From Corallincola holothuriorum (GTDB lineage: Bacteria; Pseudomonadota; Gammaproteobacteria; Enterobacterales; Neiellaceae), in the NCBI RefSeq assembly GCF_003336225.1, contig NZ_QPID01000003.1:62001-126000 (forward strand): a DNA stretch of 64,000 nucleotides, in the 5' to 3' direction. Shown here in pieces: positions 17,118 to 26,126 of the stretch (position 1 is its first letter; every line of letters begins with the position of its first letter). A program made the translations under genes and the position numbers. The notes under the pieces were generated by a model that saw nothing but the letters and a program-made list of their open reading frames with translations, did not search any database and was not told where the DNA came from.

Positions 17118-18008
17118 ATGCTCAACTATAAACATCTGCACTATTTCTGGGTCGCCGCGAAGCAGGGCGGCGTCGTACGCGCTAGCGAACGCTTACATAT
17201 TACGCCGCAAACGATCAGTGGCCAGATTCGCCTGTTGGAAGAGCACTTTGGTGGTGCTCTATTTCAGAAAGTGGGGCGCAAACTGGAGCTGACTGATGTT
17301 GGGCGAATGGTATTGAGTTATGCGGACGAGATATTTTCCCTTGGCGATGAGCTTGAAGACGCGATGCGGTCTAACTCATTTAAACGGCCCCAACCGTTGC
17401 GAGTAGGGGTGGCCGATGTTGTGCCTAAATCAATTGCTTATCGTTTGTTGGCACCTGCATTACAGCTTGCAGATCCGATCCGTATGATCTGCAAAGAGAA
17501 TAGTCTGAGCGACCTGTTAGCCGAATTAGCATTGCATCGTTTGGATATCGTCATTGCTGACGCACCAGTACCTGCAGGCATCGGGATCCGAGGTTTCAAT
17601 CATGCTTTGGGAGAGTGTGGGTTAAGCTTCGTTGCGGTGCCCAAGTTGGCCAGTGAATTGCGGAATAATTTTCCCAGTAGCTTAAACGGTGCACCGTTGC
17701 TGATCCCCAGCGAGATCAGCGTGACCCATATGCGCCTGCAGCAGTGGTTTGACAAACAACATATCTACCCGAATGTTGTGGGTGAGTTTGATGACAGTGC
17801 ATTAATGAAAGCCTTTGGTCAGGCGGGTGTCGGTGTCTTCGTTGTGCCGACCGCCATTGCCAACGAAATCATCGCTCAATATGGCGTTGAGCTGGTCGGC
17901 GCTACTGACGAAATAAGCGAACAGTTCTTTGCTATTTCGACAGAGCGACGGCTATCTAATCCTGCAGTGATAGCCATTACTGAGACCGCGCGCGAGTGGT
18001 TAGATTGA
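17118..18008 (+). CDS. nhaR: LysR-type transcriptional activator NhaR
   Basis: Sodium/pH-responsive DNA-binding activator. 296 residues. The N-terminal winged helix-turn-helix reads HYFWVAAKQGGVVRASERLH and TPQTISGQIRLLEEHFGGAL, close to E. coli NhaR. The effector domain has LDIVIADAPVP, GECGLSFVAVP and GEFDDSALMKAFGQAGVGVF, all typical of NhaR. No nhaA or other sodium antiporter is in the window, so the regulator is separated from its usual target. An ATG 60 bases upstream in another frame is not used. Confidence 0.9.
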   Translation: MLNYKHLHYFWVAAKQGGVVRASERLHITPQTISGQIRLLEEHFGGALFQKVGRKLELTDVGRMVLSYADEIFSLGDELEDAMRSNSFKRPQPLRVGVADVVPKSIAYRLLAPALQLADPIRMICKENSLSDLLAELALHRLDIVIADAPVPAGIGIRGFNHALGECGLSFVAVPKLASELRNNFPSSLNGAPLLIPSEISVTHMRLQQWFDKQHIYPNVVGEFDDSALMKAFGQAGVGVFVVPTAIANEIIAQYGVELVGATDEISEQFFAISTERRLSNPAVIAITETAREWLD

Positions 18009-18165
18009 AGTGACGGATATGCCACAGGGCGTGGTGAAGGAGCAGTGTTAGCTCAGTTCTGCCTATACTCTTATTAAGCTGACTGGAAGTTATCGGACAG
18101 AAAAACAGTCATAACAGCGGCAAGCGATATGGCTAGCCAGCTCAGTCTTTGTTGCAGGAGCACGG

Positions 18166-18666
18166 GTGATTTACAACGAGTGTACGACGCAAGCTCCGCG
18201 CTTTTACTGTGACGCCATGCTCGGCGGCACAGCGCGTTGGTTACGTCTGTTAGGCTTTGATACCCGATTTCATCCCTCTATTGACGACAAGGTACTGGCA
18301 CAACATGCCAACCTAGAGCAGCGTATCCTGCTGACCCGCGATAAACGGCTGCCTGATGAACAACGGCCGGATCGGGTTTACCTGGTGCTGGGTAACAAAG
18401 TGGATGAGCAGATGCGGGAACTGGTCACGCGTTTTCATCTCAATCTCACCGCCACACCGTTTAGTCGCTGTAGTTGTTGTAATCAACGCCTGCGCCCCTG
18501 TTCGCCAGAGGAGATGAAGTTGAAACTGCCGGCAGATATGACGTCGCCACCACAAGCCGGTTTTATCTGCCCCGCTTGTGGTCGCTGTTATTGGATGGGC
18601 AGCCATGTGGCACGTATTCGCCAGCGTATGGCGGGTTTTAGTGACGCATTTGCTATGGAGAGCTAA
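18166..18666 (+). CDS. Mut7-C RNase domain protein (DUF82) with zinc ribbon
   Basis: A 166-residue protein. The N-terminal half is a PIN-like Mut7-C RNase domain: FYCDAMLGGTARWLRLLGFD, then ILLTRDKRLP with the conserved acidic residues. The C-terminal half carries a zinc ribbon with CSCC and CPAC pairs (CSCCNQRLRPC and ICPACGRCYW). The start is GTG at 18166 with AGGAG upstream. Widespread in bacteria and archaea, RNA target unknown. Single gene after nhaR. Confidence 0.88.
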   Translation: MIYNECTTQAPRFYCDAMLGGTARWLRLLGFDTRFHPSIDDKVLAQHANLEQRILLTRDKRLPDEQRPDRVYLVLGNKVDEQMRELVTRFHLNLTATPFSRCSCCNQRLRPCSPEEMKLKLPADMTSPPQAGFICPACGRCYWMGSHVARIRQRMAGFSDAFAMES

Positions 18667-18938
18667 GGACGCTACTTATTGCACACAAATACTATTCCAA
18701 TAAGGTAGCATTACTTCAGCCACGTATATCGGTGCAGATATTGAAGTGATAGAGGAATAAAAATTTGCAGTTGAGACATTCGATATTGACGGAAAGAAGT
18801 TAGTTCTCTACGCTTCTTGAGCGGTAATTGAGCAAGGATGCTGACATGACTTTCTCCTATCTAATCTGGTTTCGTCTGCTTTTCACTTCTTTGCCATAAT
18901 TGTTTTTTAGCTATAAATATTAACTAAGGAAAGTCGAT
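18667..18938. other. AT-rich intergenic region upstream of the Tse2-like pair
   Basis: About 270 bases, more AT-rich than the neighbours. At 18765-18822 one frame reads KFAVETFDIDGKKLVLYAS before a stop, which may be the tail of a lost gene, but there is no start or ribosome-binding site. A 17-codon frame at 18846-18899 is not convincing. The promoter of the next gene lies at its right end. Confidence 0.4.
18891..18917 (+). promoter_or_regulatory. Sigma70-like promoter of the Tse2-like operon
   Basis: TTGCCA at 18891-18896 and TATAAA at 18912-18917 with a 15-base spacer, which is slightly short. A leader of about 15 bases with AAGGAAAG precedes the ATG at 18939. Confidence 0.35.
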
Positions 18939-19424
18939 ATGATTACGTTGGAAGAAATCATCGTTAGGCGAGGAGATATTGAAAAAATATATCGTTCTGA
19001 GCGGCCCCTTACGCTTTGGCGCGGCTTACATAACTCGGAAGTAAACTCTAAATCGAATCCCTTATATCCAGATTTTTATCGTAAAACTTTGCCTAATGGT
19101 GATATTCGAGAGCCCGATGTTACTGTAGTTAAAGATGAGGAGAGCGGAAAAGAGATAGTTTTTTCTGAAGAGGGTGTAGGAACTTCGCTAGTCGACAAAG
19201 AAGGGATCTTTGGGCATAAAAATTGGCAGTATTTCACTATACCGAAAGGAACGCATATCCCTGAAGAATTAGTAATAACTAAAGATCACTATATTGCTCG
19301 GAAGAAGTGCTGGCATTACTCAATATCACCGAATTACAGTATGTCTAAAGAAGAACTGATTAGTGCGCTCGATAAACTTGCTTATAATGCGGGTATTCGA
19401 GTTAAAGGTGTTAAACATGCCTAA
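18939..19424 (+). CDS. Tse2-like ADP-ribosyltransferase-fold toxin
   Basis: A 161-residue protein without signal peptide. It resembles Pseudomonas aeruginosa Tse2, a cytoplasm-acting type VI effector, in length and in a run of matched positions: an N-terminal LTLWRGLHNSE, then LYPDFYR, EPDVTVVKD, GTSLVDKEGIFG, FTIPKGTHIPEEL, KDHYIARK and a C-terminal HYSISP followed by an amphipathic helix. The comparison is from memory of the family. The gene uses AT-rich codons unlike the genes on both sides, suggesting acquisition. Its stop overlaps the start of the next gene by 8 bases, the usual design of a toxin-immunity pair. No type VI genes are nearby. Confidence 0.75.
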   Translation: MITLEEIIVRRGDIEKIYRSERPLTLWRGLHNSEVNSKSNPLYPDFYRKTLPNGDIREPDVTVVKDEESGKEIVFSEEGVGTSLVDKEGIFGHKNWQYFTIPKGTHIPEELVITKDHYIARKKCWHYSISPNYSMSKEELISALDKLAYNAGIRVKGVKHA

Positions 19425-19659
19425 TGTGGAACTGAGGTCTTTGTCTGTTTGCATTCAAGCGCTTCAAACGGCTATTAAACATAATGATTTTCTGTCTCAA
19501 TCTTGTACTGTGGATGGTGATGATTATGAAGAGAGTAGTTACATGTATGAGCTTGAGCTAGCTAAACTGGTTAAGGTTTATCAGGCAGAAGAGAAGCTTG
19601 GGAAAACAAGCATACCGCTAGAAGATTTACTGCATCCTCCATTTGATGAACTAGCTTAG
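19417..19659 (+). CDS. Tsi2-like immunity protein
   Basis: An 80-residue, mostly helical acidic protein. Start ATG at 19417 with AAAGGTG upstream, inside the end of the toxin gene. P. aeruginosa Tsi2 is 77 residues and also a small helical, acidic protein that binds Tse2 directly. Matches here are the first helix (LRSLSVCIQALQTAIKHND), the central ELELAKLVKVYQAEEKL and the C-terminal LEDLLHPP, where Tsi2 has YDRLIEEP. The call rests mainly on position and size. A hairpin follows at 19675-19695. Confidence 0.65.
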   Translation: MPNVELRSLSVCIQALQTAIKHNDFLSQSCTVDGDDYEESSYMYELELAKLVKVYQAEEKLGKTSIPLEDLLHPPFDELA

Positions 19660-19674
19660 AGACGCCTTATCAAT

Positions 19675-19695
19675 GGGGACTGTCATTCAGTCCCC
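19675..19695. terminator. Hairpin after the toxin-immunity pair
   Basis: GGGGACTG-TCATT-CAGTCCCC, a perfect 8-base stem between convergent genes. There is no T-tract, so termination strength is uncertain. Confidence 0.45.
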
Positions 19696-19741
19696 GTTCA
19701 GGCAGTCATCCCTATGGTCGTAATCTGATTGATTCTTGCTA

Positions 19742-19960
19742 TCATTGCCCCGCCAAAACCACGCGAAATTTATCGTCACCCAGTTCGATCACATCACCAG
19801 AAACGATCTTACGGCGCTTGCGGATCTCCATTTCGCCATTGACCGACACATAACCTTCGTCGATCACTTGTTTGGCGACAGCACCACTCTCTACAAGCCC
19901 CTCAAATTTTAATATCTTATATAACTCGACGGGTTCTTTGGTTAATTCAACGTCTCTCAT
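19742..19960 (-). CDS. S4-domain RNA-binding protein, YbcJ-like
   Basis: A 72-residue protein that is a single S4 RNA-binding domain. It has FEGLVESGAVAKQVIDEG followed by YVSVNGEMEIRKRRKI and VELGDDKF-type strands, the layout of E. coli YbcJ. The start ATG at 19960 gives MRDVELTKEPVELYKILK. It is transcribed after the flavocytochrome gene, with about 110 bases between. Target RNA unknown. Confidence 0.85.
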   Translation of the reverse strand: MRDVELTKEPVELYKILKFEGLVESGAVAKQVIDEGYVSVNGEMEIRKRRKIVSGDVIELGDDKFRVVLAGQ

Positions 19961-20073
19961 GATTTGGCCTTTGGCTTTGCTTTGCTATCAGCGTGGGCTG
20001 ATTTAATCGGCCTACTATAGGGTGTTGCAGAGCGTTCGCCAATGGAATTTCGTTGTTGACTAAATACAGCGGT

Positions 20074-21414
20074 CTAACGAAACTCAAACAGTTCGCTATG
20101 AAAGCGCTGCTCGCTAATACCTTGTTTGGCAAACCCCTTTTTCAATGCGTCGGCAAACCGTTTGGGGCCACAAAACCAGATGCTGCTGTCACGCCAGTAG
20201 CGGCAGTATTGGCAAATCATCTCTGTGGTTAATAAGCCCTGCTGCACACTGTCATGGATATGTAGCGTGATCCCTGCGTCTGTGGCGAGCTGCTGCAGTT
20301 GTTGAATATAGCGCTCATCTGGCTGCTGGGTGGAATAGAACAAAGTGACAGGTTTCCTGCTACCGCTCTGTTTTATCTGTTGCAGTTGCGCTTTAAATGC
20401 AGCGATACCGATGCCGCCGGCTATCCATAGTTGATGGCTTTGATTGTCTTGAAAATCAAACTGGCCATAAGGCCCCTCAATACTGACTACATCACCTTTG
20501 TTAATACGTTGACGTAACTGTTGGGTGAAGTCACCCAGCGCTTTCACTTCAAAGCTCACAATACCCTGTTCTGTGGGCGCAGAGGTCAGGCTGAAGGGGT
20601 GCGGTTCCTCGCCCTCAAAGTGCAGAAAAGCAAATTGCCCGGCTTGGTGTCCCGGCCAGCGCTGATCGGTATCGATATCGATTGCCAGCACTTGGTTATG
20701 TTCGAAGAAGTCCAGCTGCTTCACCGTGCCGTGTAACTGTTTGTTCTGGCCGATGCGGCCTGCTAGAGAATAAATTGCCGCCAGTGTCCCCAACGCCATT
20801 AAGCCACCCAGCACCCAGCCCAAAGGTGCTTCCCAATAGCTATGGCGCATCAACACCACGCTGTGAAAAACCAGTAGCAGATAGAGCACGCCCATCACTT
20901 TGTGGGTTTTGACAAAGCTGCCGTAACGGATCTTTTTGTACAGAGATACGGCGATCAGGATCACCAGCAGATAAAACGCCCACTCGCCGATGATTTCGGC
21001 TAAGTCACGATTTTGATGTAGGAAAGTACTGATCACCGATCCATCACCCGTATCGTGTGATCTACCTTGGCCGCCGCGCCCCGGTCGCACTAACCATTCC
21101 AGTTGCACCATATACTTGGTGCCTTTGGCCCAGAACCAATGCAAAACACCTAAGGCCAAGGCGCTGATGCCCAGCCATTTATGGAGCCGATAGGCGCGAT
21201 CTAAGCCGCCGGTCAGGCGCTCAAAGATGGGTAAACGAGTGGCCAAAATCATACCGACACTCATCGCCGCGATAGCCATCACGCCAGAATATTGCACCAT
21301 ATAATGACGGATCGGGAAGTAGGCCCACTTTAGGTGCTCGCCATTTTCAGCCATCAACCAGAGCAGGGTGGTGGCGGCAAAAAGCGAGCAAAGTAAAACA
21401 GAGATGCGACGCAT
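20074..21414 (-). CDS. Ferric-reductase-like transmembrane ferredoxin-NAD reductase family protein
   Basis: A 446-residue membrane flavocytochrome. The N-terminal half has about six helices with heme-ligand-type His residues (RLHKWLGISALALGVLHW and KTHKVMGVLYLLLVFHS). The C-terminal half is a ferredoxin-NADP reductase module with FAD-binding HPFSLTSAP and NAD-binding WIAGGIGIAAFKAQL, ending in the usual hydrophobic-aromatic tail FHSELFEFR. It would move electrons from NAD(P)H across the membrane. Related proteins are annotated as ferric reductases or NADPH oxidase-like. Single gene. Confidence 0.88.
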   Translation of the reverse strand: MRRISVLLCSLFAATTLLWLMAENGEHLKWAYFPIRHYMVQYSGVMAIAAMSVGMILATRLPIFERLTGGLDRAYRLHKWLGISALALGVLHWFWAKGTKYMVQLEWLVRPGRGGQGRSHDTGDGSVISTFLHQNRDLAEIIGEWAFYLLVILIAVSLYKKIRYGSFVKTHKVMGVLYLLLVFHSVVLMRHSYWEAPLGWVLGGLMALGTLAAIYSLAGRIGQNKQLHGTVKQLDFFEHNQVLAIDIDTDQRWPGHQAGQFAFLHFEGEEPHPFSLTSAPTEQGIVSFEVKALGDFTQQLRQRINKGDVVSIEGPYGQFDFQDNQSHQLWIAGGIGIAAFKAQLQQIKQSGSRKPVTLFYSTQQPDERYIQQLQQLATDAGITLHIHDSVQQGLLTTEMICQYCRYWRDSSIWFCGPKRFADALKKGFAKQGISEQRFHSELFEFR

Positions 21415-21731
21415 AATTTATCAGCCTTGTGACGGAGAACTCTCCCTATTTATATGACCACAAATCGGCGGGAATGATTGTTAAGGAAAGTTAAGTCTGG
21501 TTGGGTCTTGCGCTCGATCAGTTTTGTGCCGGTTGATGGACTTAGTGCTGCATTCGCTTACTTTTGAGACAGAGGAATGACGATCTATCAGATCACCGCG
21601 ACAGCAATCCGTTAGCTGCATAAAAAAGCGTATACAGATCAAAATCATGGTGAAAACACTACGCGCTGGGTATAGGCCATTTTCAGCGCCAGCTATGCTT
21701 TGAGAGAGGATGGCAAAGGACGGGAGCCAAG
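21415..21731. other. Intergenic region between divergent genes
   Basis: About 317 bases between the flavocytochrome gene and the ABC export operon. It must contain promoters for both. I see no gene, RNA or strong repeat in it. Confidence 0.4.
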
Positions 21732-22880
21732 GTGAAGGCGAAGATTTGGATAGTCTTAGTGGCGCTGTTTATCGCCGCGCTATTGCTGTGGTTTAAGCGT
21801 CCGCAACCGCTGATGGTTGAGCTGGTGTCTGTGTCGCGGGGTGCGGTGGTGGAAACGGTAGTCAATACCCGTGCTGGCACTGTTAAGTCCTGCCATCGTT
21901 CCCGTCTAGCGCTGCCGTTAGGAGGTGTTGTTACCACCCTGTTGGTGCAAGAGGGGGATAGAGTAAAAGCGGGCGATAAGCTACTGGAGCTGTGGAATGA
22001 GGATCTCACCGCCAGCGTGACGCAAGCCGAAGCGGAATTGGCTCACAGCGCCTTGGTGCGTCAGCAAAGCTGTTTGCAAGCACAGTTCGACCGCCGTGAA
22101 TCTGCGCGTTTGGAAACCTTGGTCAAACGCAACATGGCATCAGAAACCAGTGCTGATAATGCCCGTACCCGCGCTACCAACAGTGAACTGGCGTGCGAGG
22201 CCGCGAAAGTCAGTGAGCAAACGATCAGCGCGCGGTTGCAGCTGCAGCAAGCCCATATCAAACAGACCCAGCTTTATGCGCCGTTCGATGGTGTGATCGC
22301 CGAAGTGAATGGTGAGTTGGGCGAGTACCTGACGCCTTCGCCCCCCGGTGTGGCAACGCCACCGGCGATCGACCTGCTGGATGATCGCTGCTTCTATGTC
22401 TCCGCGCCTATCGATGAGGTGGATGCCGCTAAGCTGGCACTCGACATGCCCGTGATCGTTACCTTGGACGCGCTCCCCGGGCAATCCTTTGCCGCGCGGG
22501 TTCGTCGTATTGCGCCCTACGTATTAGATCTGGAAAAGCAGTCACGGACGGTGGAGGTGGAAGCGGAACTGTCCAATTTTCCTGTCGACCGCCCTATGTT
22601 GATCGGTTACAGCGCAGATATGGAGATTGAGGTGGCGCGCTTAGATGACACTTTGCGTCTGCCGGCTGAGTCGTTAGGGGAGGAGGGCGAGGGCTATATT
22701 TGGGATGGCCAAACCCTACATCTGGTGACGCCTGAAACCGGGCTGCGGAATTGGAGCTGGATCAGCATCGAGCAAGGCCTCAGCGAGGGCGATCAGCTGG
22801 TGCGCTACCCCGCCAAGATTGAGTTCACTCCGGGTATGGTCGTGAGTGCAAAACCGAGTCAGCAGCAGGCGGAACGGTGA
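21732..22880 (+). CDS. HlyD/MacA-like periplasmic adaptor of an ABC exporter
   Basis: A 382-residue membrane-fusion protein. One N-terminal anchor helix (IWIVLVALFIAALLLWF), a biotinyl-lipoyl half ending in the hairpin, a long coiled coil rich in Ala, Gln and Glu, and the second lipoyl half starting LYAPFDGVIAEVNGELGEY. The start is a GTG at 21732 with a GGGAG site. It is the first gene of a four-gene operon with an ATPase and two FtsX-type permeases, as in MacAB or DevBCA systems. The exported substrate is unknown. Confidence 0.88.
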   Translation: MKAKIWIVLVALFIAALLLWFKRPQPLMVELVSVSRGAVVETVVNTRAGTVKSCHRSRLALPLGGVVTTLLVQEGDRVKAGDKLLELWNEDLTASVTQAEAELAHSALVRQQSCLQAQFDRRESARLETLVKRNMASETSADNARTRATNSELACEAAKVSEQTISARLQLQQAHIKQTQLYAPFDGVIAEVNGELGEYLTPSPPGVATPPAIDLLDDRCFYVSAPIDEVDAAKLALDMPVIVTLDALPGQSFAARVRRIAPYVLDLEKQSRTVEVEAELSNFPVDRPMLIGYSADMEIEVARLDDTLRLPAESLGEEGEGYIWDGQTLHLVTPETGLRNWSWISIEQGLSEGDQLVRYPAKIEFTPGMVVSAKPSQQQAER

Positions 22881-22892
22881 TTGAGCTAGCAG

Positions 22893-23585
22893 ATGATTGA
22901 ACTAAAGCATGTCAGTCGACGTTTTCAGTTAGGCGATCAGTGGGTGGATGGCTTGAAAGCGGTCGATTTAGCGATACGGGATGGCGAATATGTGGCGGTG
23001 ATGGGGCCATCAGGCTCAGGTAAGTCGACACTGCTCAACGTGCTTGGTTTATTGGATCGCCCCGATAGTGGTCACTATCTGCTCAATGCTCAAGATACCG
23101 CCCACTTGGGGGAATCGGCGTTGGCAACGCTGCGTAGCCGCTCTATCGGTTTTATCTTTCAGTCATTTCATCTGGTGCCAAGGCTAACTGCCTTCGAAAA
23201 CATGGAGTTGCCGTTAACGCTGGCAGGCATGGCACCGCCACAGCGCCACGAGATCATCAATAGACTGGCGGCACAATTGGGGCTGGAGGATCGTGTTAGG
23301 CATCAACCTCATCAGCTTTCCGGTGGCCAGCGCCAGCGGGTGGCGATAGGTCGGGCGATGGCCATGTCGCCGAGCTTACTGCTGGCGGATGAACCCACAG
23401 GTAATCTTGATAGTCAGTCTGGTCAGGAGGTGATTGAACTGCTGGAGGCCTTGCATCGAGAGCAGGGGATCACGCTGTTGATTGTCACCCACGATCCCGA
23501 ACTCGGTGCCCGCGCCAGTCGGCAGATCCGTATGGCCGATGGCGCTATCGTCAGTGACAGTGACGGTAATAGTGATCATGCGTAG
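22893..23585 (+). CDS. MacB/LolD-type ABC transporter ATP-binding protein
   Basis: A 230-residue ATPase. Walker A is [12 protein letters not shown], the signature is [15 protein letters not shown], Walker B is [12 protein letters not shown] and the switch His is in [11 protein letters not shown]. The sequence belongs to the LolD/MacB N-terminal branch that powers FtsX-type permeases. The ATG at 22893 is 12 bases after the adaptor stop. The last 8 bases overlap the next gene. Confidence 0.93.
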   Translation: MIELKHVSRRFQLGDQWVDGLKAVDLAIRDGEYVAVMGPSGSGKSTLLNVLGLLDRPDSGHYLLNAQDTAHLGESALATLRSRSIGFIFQSFHLVPRLTAFENMELPLTLAGMAPPQRHEIINRLAAQLGLEDRVRHQPHQLSGGQRQRVAIGRAMAMSPSLLLADEPTGNLDSQSGQEVIELLEALHREQGITLLIVTHDPELGARASRQIRMADGAIVSDSDGNSDHA

Positions 23586-24789
23586 TACCGATCTACTGAG
23601 TTTTGCGCTGGCGGCACTGGTGCGCCAGAAGTTGCGTGGCGTCATGCTATTGCTGGCCATCGGGATCAGTGTCGCCTCCGTGGTGGTGATGACCGCGCTG
23701 GGGCAAGGCGCCAAGAACTTCGTGGATAACGAGTTTGCCTTTCTTGGGAAAGACCTGTTGATCCTGCTGCCGGGCAAGAAAGAGACCACCGGTGGTTTAC
23801 CGCCGATCACTGGTGCCAGTGCCAGAGATATTACCCTCGATGATATGCGCTACTTGCAACAGCAGATCGCCGACATTGTCGCGGCCCCGCTGATTGTTGG
23901 CACCACAGAAGCCAGTTATCGCGCCCGTAATCGTCAGGCCATTACCCTGGGTACCAGCGAGGCATTTTTTACTACCCACAACCTCGATCTGATTGCTGGC
24001 CAAGGGCTGCCGAAAGGGGCTGTAGAGCGGGCGCAGTCGGTCAGTGTTATCGGCAGTGATCTGGCCGCCGAACTGTATCCGCAGCAGTCGCCTCTGGGAC
24101 AATGGCTGCGTCTCGATAACCGCCGCTTTCGGGTCATTGGTGTCTTTCAGAGTAACAGCAGCAACATGGGCTTGCGTCTGAACGAGGCGGTACTGATCCC
24201 GGTGGCGTCGGCACAGGCGCTGTTTAACACCTCAGGTCTGTTTCGTTTGTTTATTCAGTCGGCGGGCGGGCAGTCGCTGGTCAGGTTACAGCAGCGGGTG
24301 ATCCATCTGATGGCCGATCGTCATCAAGGGGTGGAAGATATTACCGTGCTGCGTCCGGATGCCTTACTCAGTACCTTTGGCGATATCCTGCTGACATTGA
24401 CGCTGGCGGTGGCAGGGATCGGCACCATCAGCCTGGTGGTGGCCGGGATCATGATGATGAACATCATGCTCATCAGCACCCACCAACGGGCCAGTGAGAT
24501 CGGTCTGTTAAAGGCGCTGGGCGCAGATAATCACACGGTACGGGCGATCTTCCTCACTGAGGCGGCGCTGCTGTCACTGGCTGGGGCGCTATTGGGGATG
24601 GTTTGCGGCTACCTGCTAGTAGCGCTTATGGCATGGTGGTATCCGGCGTTTCCGCTGGCGGTACCGTTATGGGCGGCGGTCTCGGCATTCTGTTGTGCAC
24701 CGCTGGTGGCGCTGCTGTTTGCGCTGATGCCAGCGTCCCGTGCGGCACAAAAACCGCCGGTAGAAAGCTTGCGCGGTGGTGCGCTATGA
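23578..24789 (+). CDS. FtsX-like ABC permease (first of two)
   Basis: A 403-residue MacB-type permease. I chose the ATG at 23578 ([20 protein letters not shown]), which overlaps the ATPase stop. The protein has an N-terminal helix, a large periplasmic MacB-PCD domain (LNDNRRFRVIGVFQ-type segment seen as LDNRRFRVIGVF) and three C-terminal helices with the hallmark HQRASEIGLLKALGADNHTV. It pairs with the next gene, which is a different FtsX permease, suggesting a heterodimeric exporter. Confidence 0.9.
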   Translation: MRSTDLLSFALAALVRQKLRGVMLLLAIGISVASVVVMTALGQGAKNFVDNEFAFLGKDLLILLPGKKETTGGLPPITGASARDITLDDMRYLQQQIADIVAAPLIVGTTEASYRARNRQAITLGTSEAFFTTHNLDLIAGQGLPKGAVERAQSVSVIGSDLAAELYPQQSPLGQWLRLDNRRFRVIGVFQSNSSNMGLRLNEAVLIPVASAQALFNTSGLFRLFIQSAGGQSLVRLQQRVIHLMADRHQGVEDITVLRPDALLSTFGDILLTLTLAVAGIGTISLVVAGIMMMNIMLISTHQRASEIGLLKALGADNHTVRAIFLTEAALLSLAGALLGMVCGYLLVALMAWWYPAFPLAVPLWAAVSAFCCAPLVALLFALMPASRAAQKPPVESLRGGAL

Positions 24790-25985
24790 GAACACAAGAT
24801 ATGTTGCGCTGGCTGTGGCGTTCGTTGACTGCCGGACGCAGCCGAAATCTGCTGTCTGCGTTGGGGGTTGCGATCGGGATCGCGGCGGTCACAACGCTGA
24901 CCGGCATTGGCGAGGGGGTCAGGCTCTATCTGTTGGATAACTTTTCCCAGTTTGGCAGCCATCTGGTGGCAGTAACGCCGGGTAAAGTCACCACCCAGGG
25001 GATCTCCGGCGGCATTATCAGCACGGTGCGCCCGCTGACCTTGGAGGATGCTGACAGCCTGCAACGCTTGCCGGGCGTAGAGCAGGTGGTGCCGGTGATC
25101 TCTGGTACCGCAGAGCTAAAAGCGGGCGGCTTGCTCCGCAGTAGCGATCTGCTGGGGGTGAACCATCAAGCTGCAGATGCCTGGCGTTTCAGTGTCGCCC
25201 GCGGCCAGTTTCTGCCAGACGATGACAGCAAACGACCGCGGGCATTGGCCGTGTTGGGATCTAAACTCGCTGCAGAACTGTTTCCTTTCAAAGATCCGTT
25301 AGGTGAGTTTGTCCGGGTGGATAACCGCCGCTTTCGTGTCATCGGGGTGATGGCACCGAAAGGGCAATTTCTGGGCTTTGATCTGGACGATGTTATCTAT
25401 CTTCCTGCGGCGCTGGCGTTGGCGATATTCGATCGTGAAAGCCTGATGGAGATCGATGTGGTGTACCGGCCGGAGTTGACCGATCAACAGATTAATCGTC
25501 GCATATTCAATCACCTGTATCGTCGCCATGGGCGTGAAGATTTTACCCTCTATAGCCAACAGGATATGTTGGCCAGTCTGGATAAGGTGCTGACCATTAT
25601 CAAAGCCGCCATCGGCGGATTGGGTGGGATCTCTCTCTTGGTGGGCGCAGTGGGGATTTTTACTATCATGAGTATCGCCCAGCAGGAGCGAATTCCTGAG
25701 GTGGGCTTGTTAACTGCGCTCGGTGCCAACCGATATCTGATACTCACGCTGTTTCTCGGTGAAGCGGTGACCTTGGCACTTGCCGGCGGGGTTGCGGGTT
25801 TACTGATCGTTGTGGCGACCCAAAGCCTACTGGCCTTGGCTGTGCCCGGATTGCCGCTGGTGATCCAGCCGCTATTTCTGTTTGCCGCCCTGCTGCTATC
25901 GGCACTGGTGGGGCTACTCGCCGGATTGCTGCCAGCGTGGCGCGCCATGCGCCAAGATCCGGTGCAGGCACTGCATGGCGGCTGA
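24786..25985 (+). CDS. FtsX-like ABC permease (second of two)
   Basis: A 399-residue permease of the same family as the preceding gene. The ATG at 24786 overlaps the preceding stop (ATGA). N-terminal helix LLSALGVAIGIAAVTTLTGI, periplasmic domain with VDNRRFRVIGVMAP that matches the first permease, and C-terminal helices following QERIPEVGLLTALGANRYL. The two genes probably arose by duplication and now specialise. Last gene of the operon. Confidence 0.9.
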   Translation: MRTQDMLRWLWRSLTAGRSRNLLSALGVAIGIAAVTTLTGIGEGVRLYLLDNFSQFGSHLVAVTPGKVTTQGISGGIISTVRPLTLEDADSLQRLPGVEQVVPVISGTAELKAGGLLRSSDLLGVNHQAADAWRFSVARGQFLPDDDSKRPRALAVLGSKLAAELFPFKDPLGEFVRVDNRRFRVIGVMAPKGQFLGFDLDDVIYLPAALALAIFDRESLMEIDVVYRPELTDQQINRRIFNHLYRRHGREDFTLYSQQDMLASLDKVLTIIKAAIGGLGGISLLVGAVGIFTIMSIAQQERIPEVGLLTALGANRYLILTLFLGEAVTLALAGGVAGLLIVVATQSLLALAVPGLPLVIQPLFLFAALLLSALVGLLAGLLPAWRAMRQDPVQALHGG

Positions 25986-26126
25986 GCGTTAAGGGCGATC
26001 CAGTTAACTTGTGTTGTCAGTGGTGGTACTTACGTAATCGATGGAACGTTTATCTTTATTTGCAATCCAGTCACGATCTATTAGAACCTAGTGAGCCACA
26101 GCAACTCATTGATATAAGAGATTTAG

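Noticed and set aside
18846-18899. A 17-codon frame (MTFSYLIWFRLLFTSLP) as a leader peptide
   Set aside because: Spacing from its possible ribosome-binding site is long and there is no attenuator-like structure after it.
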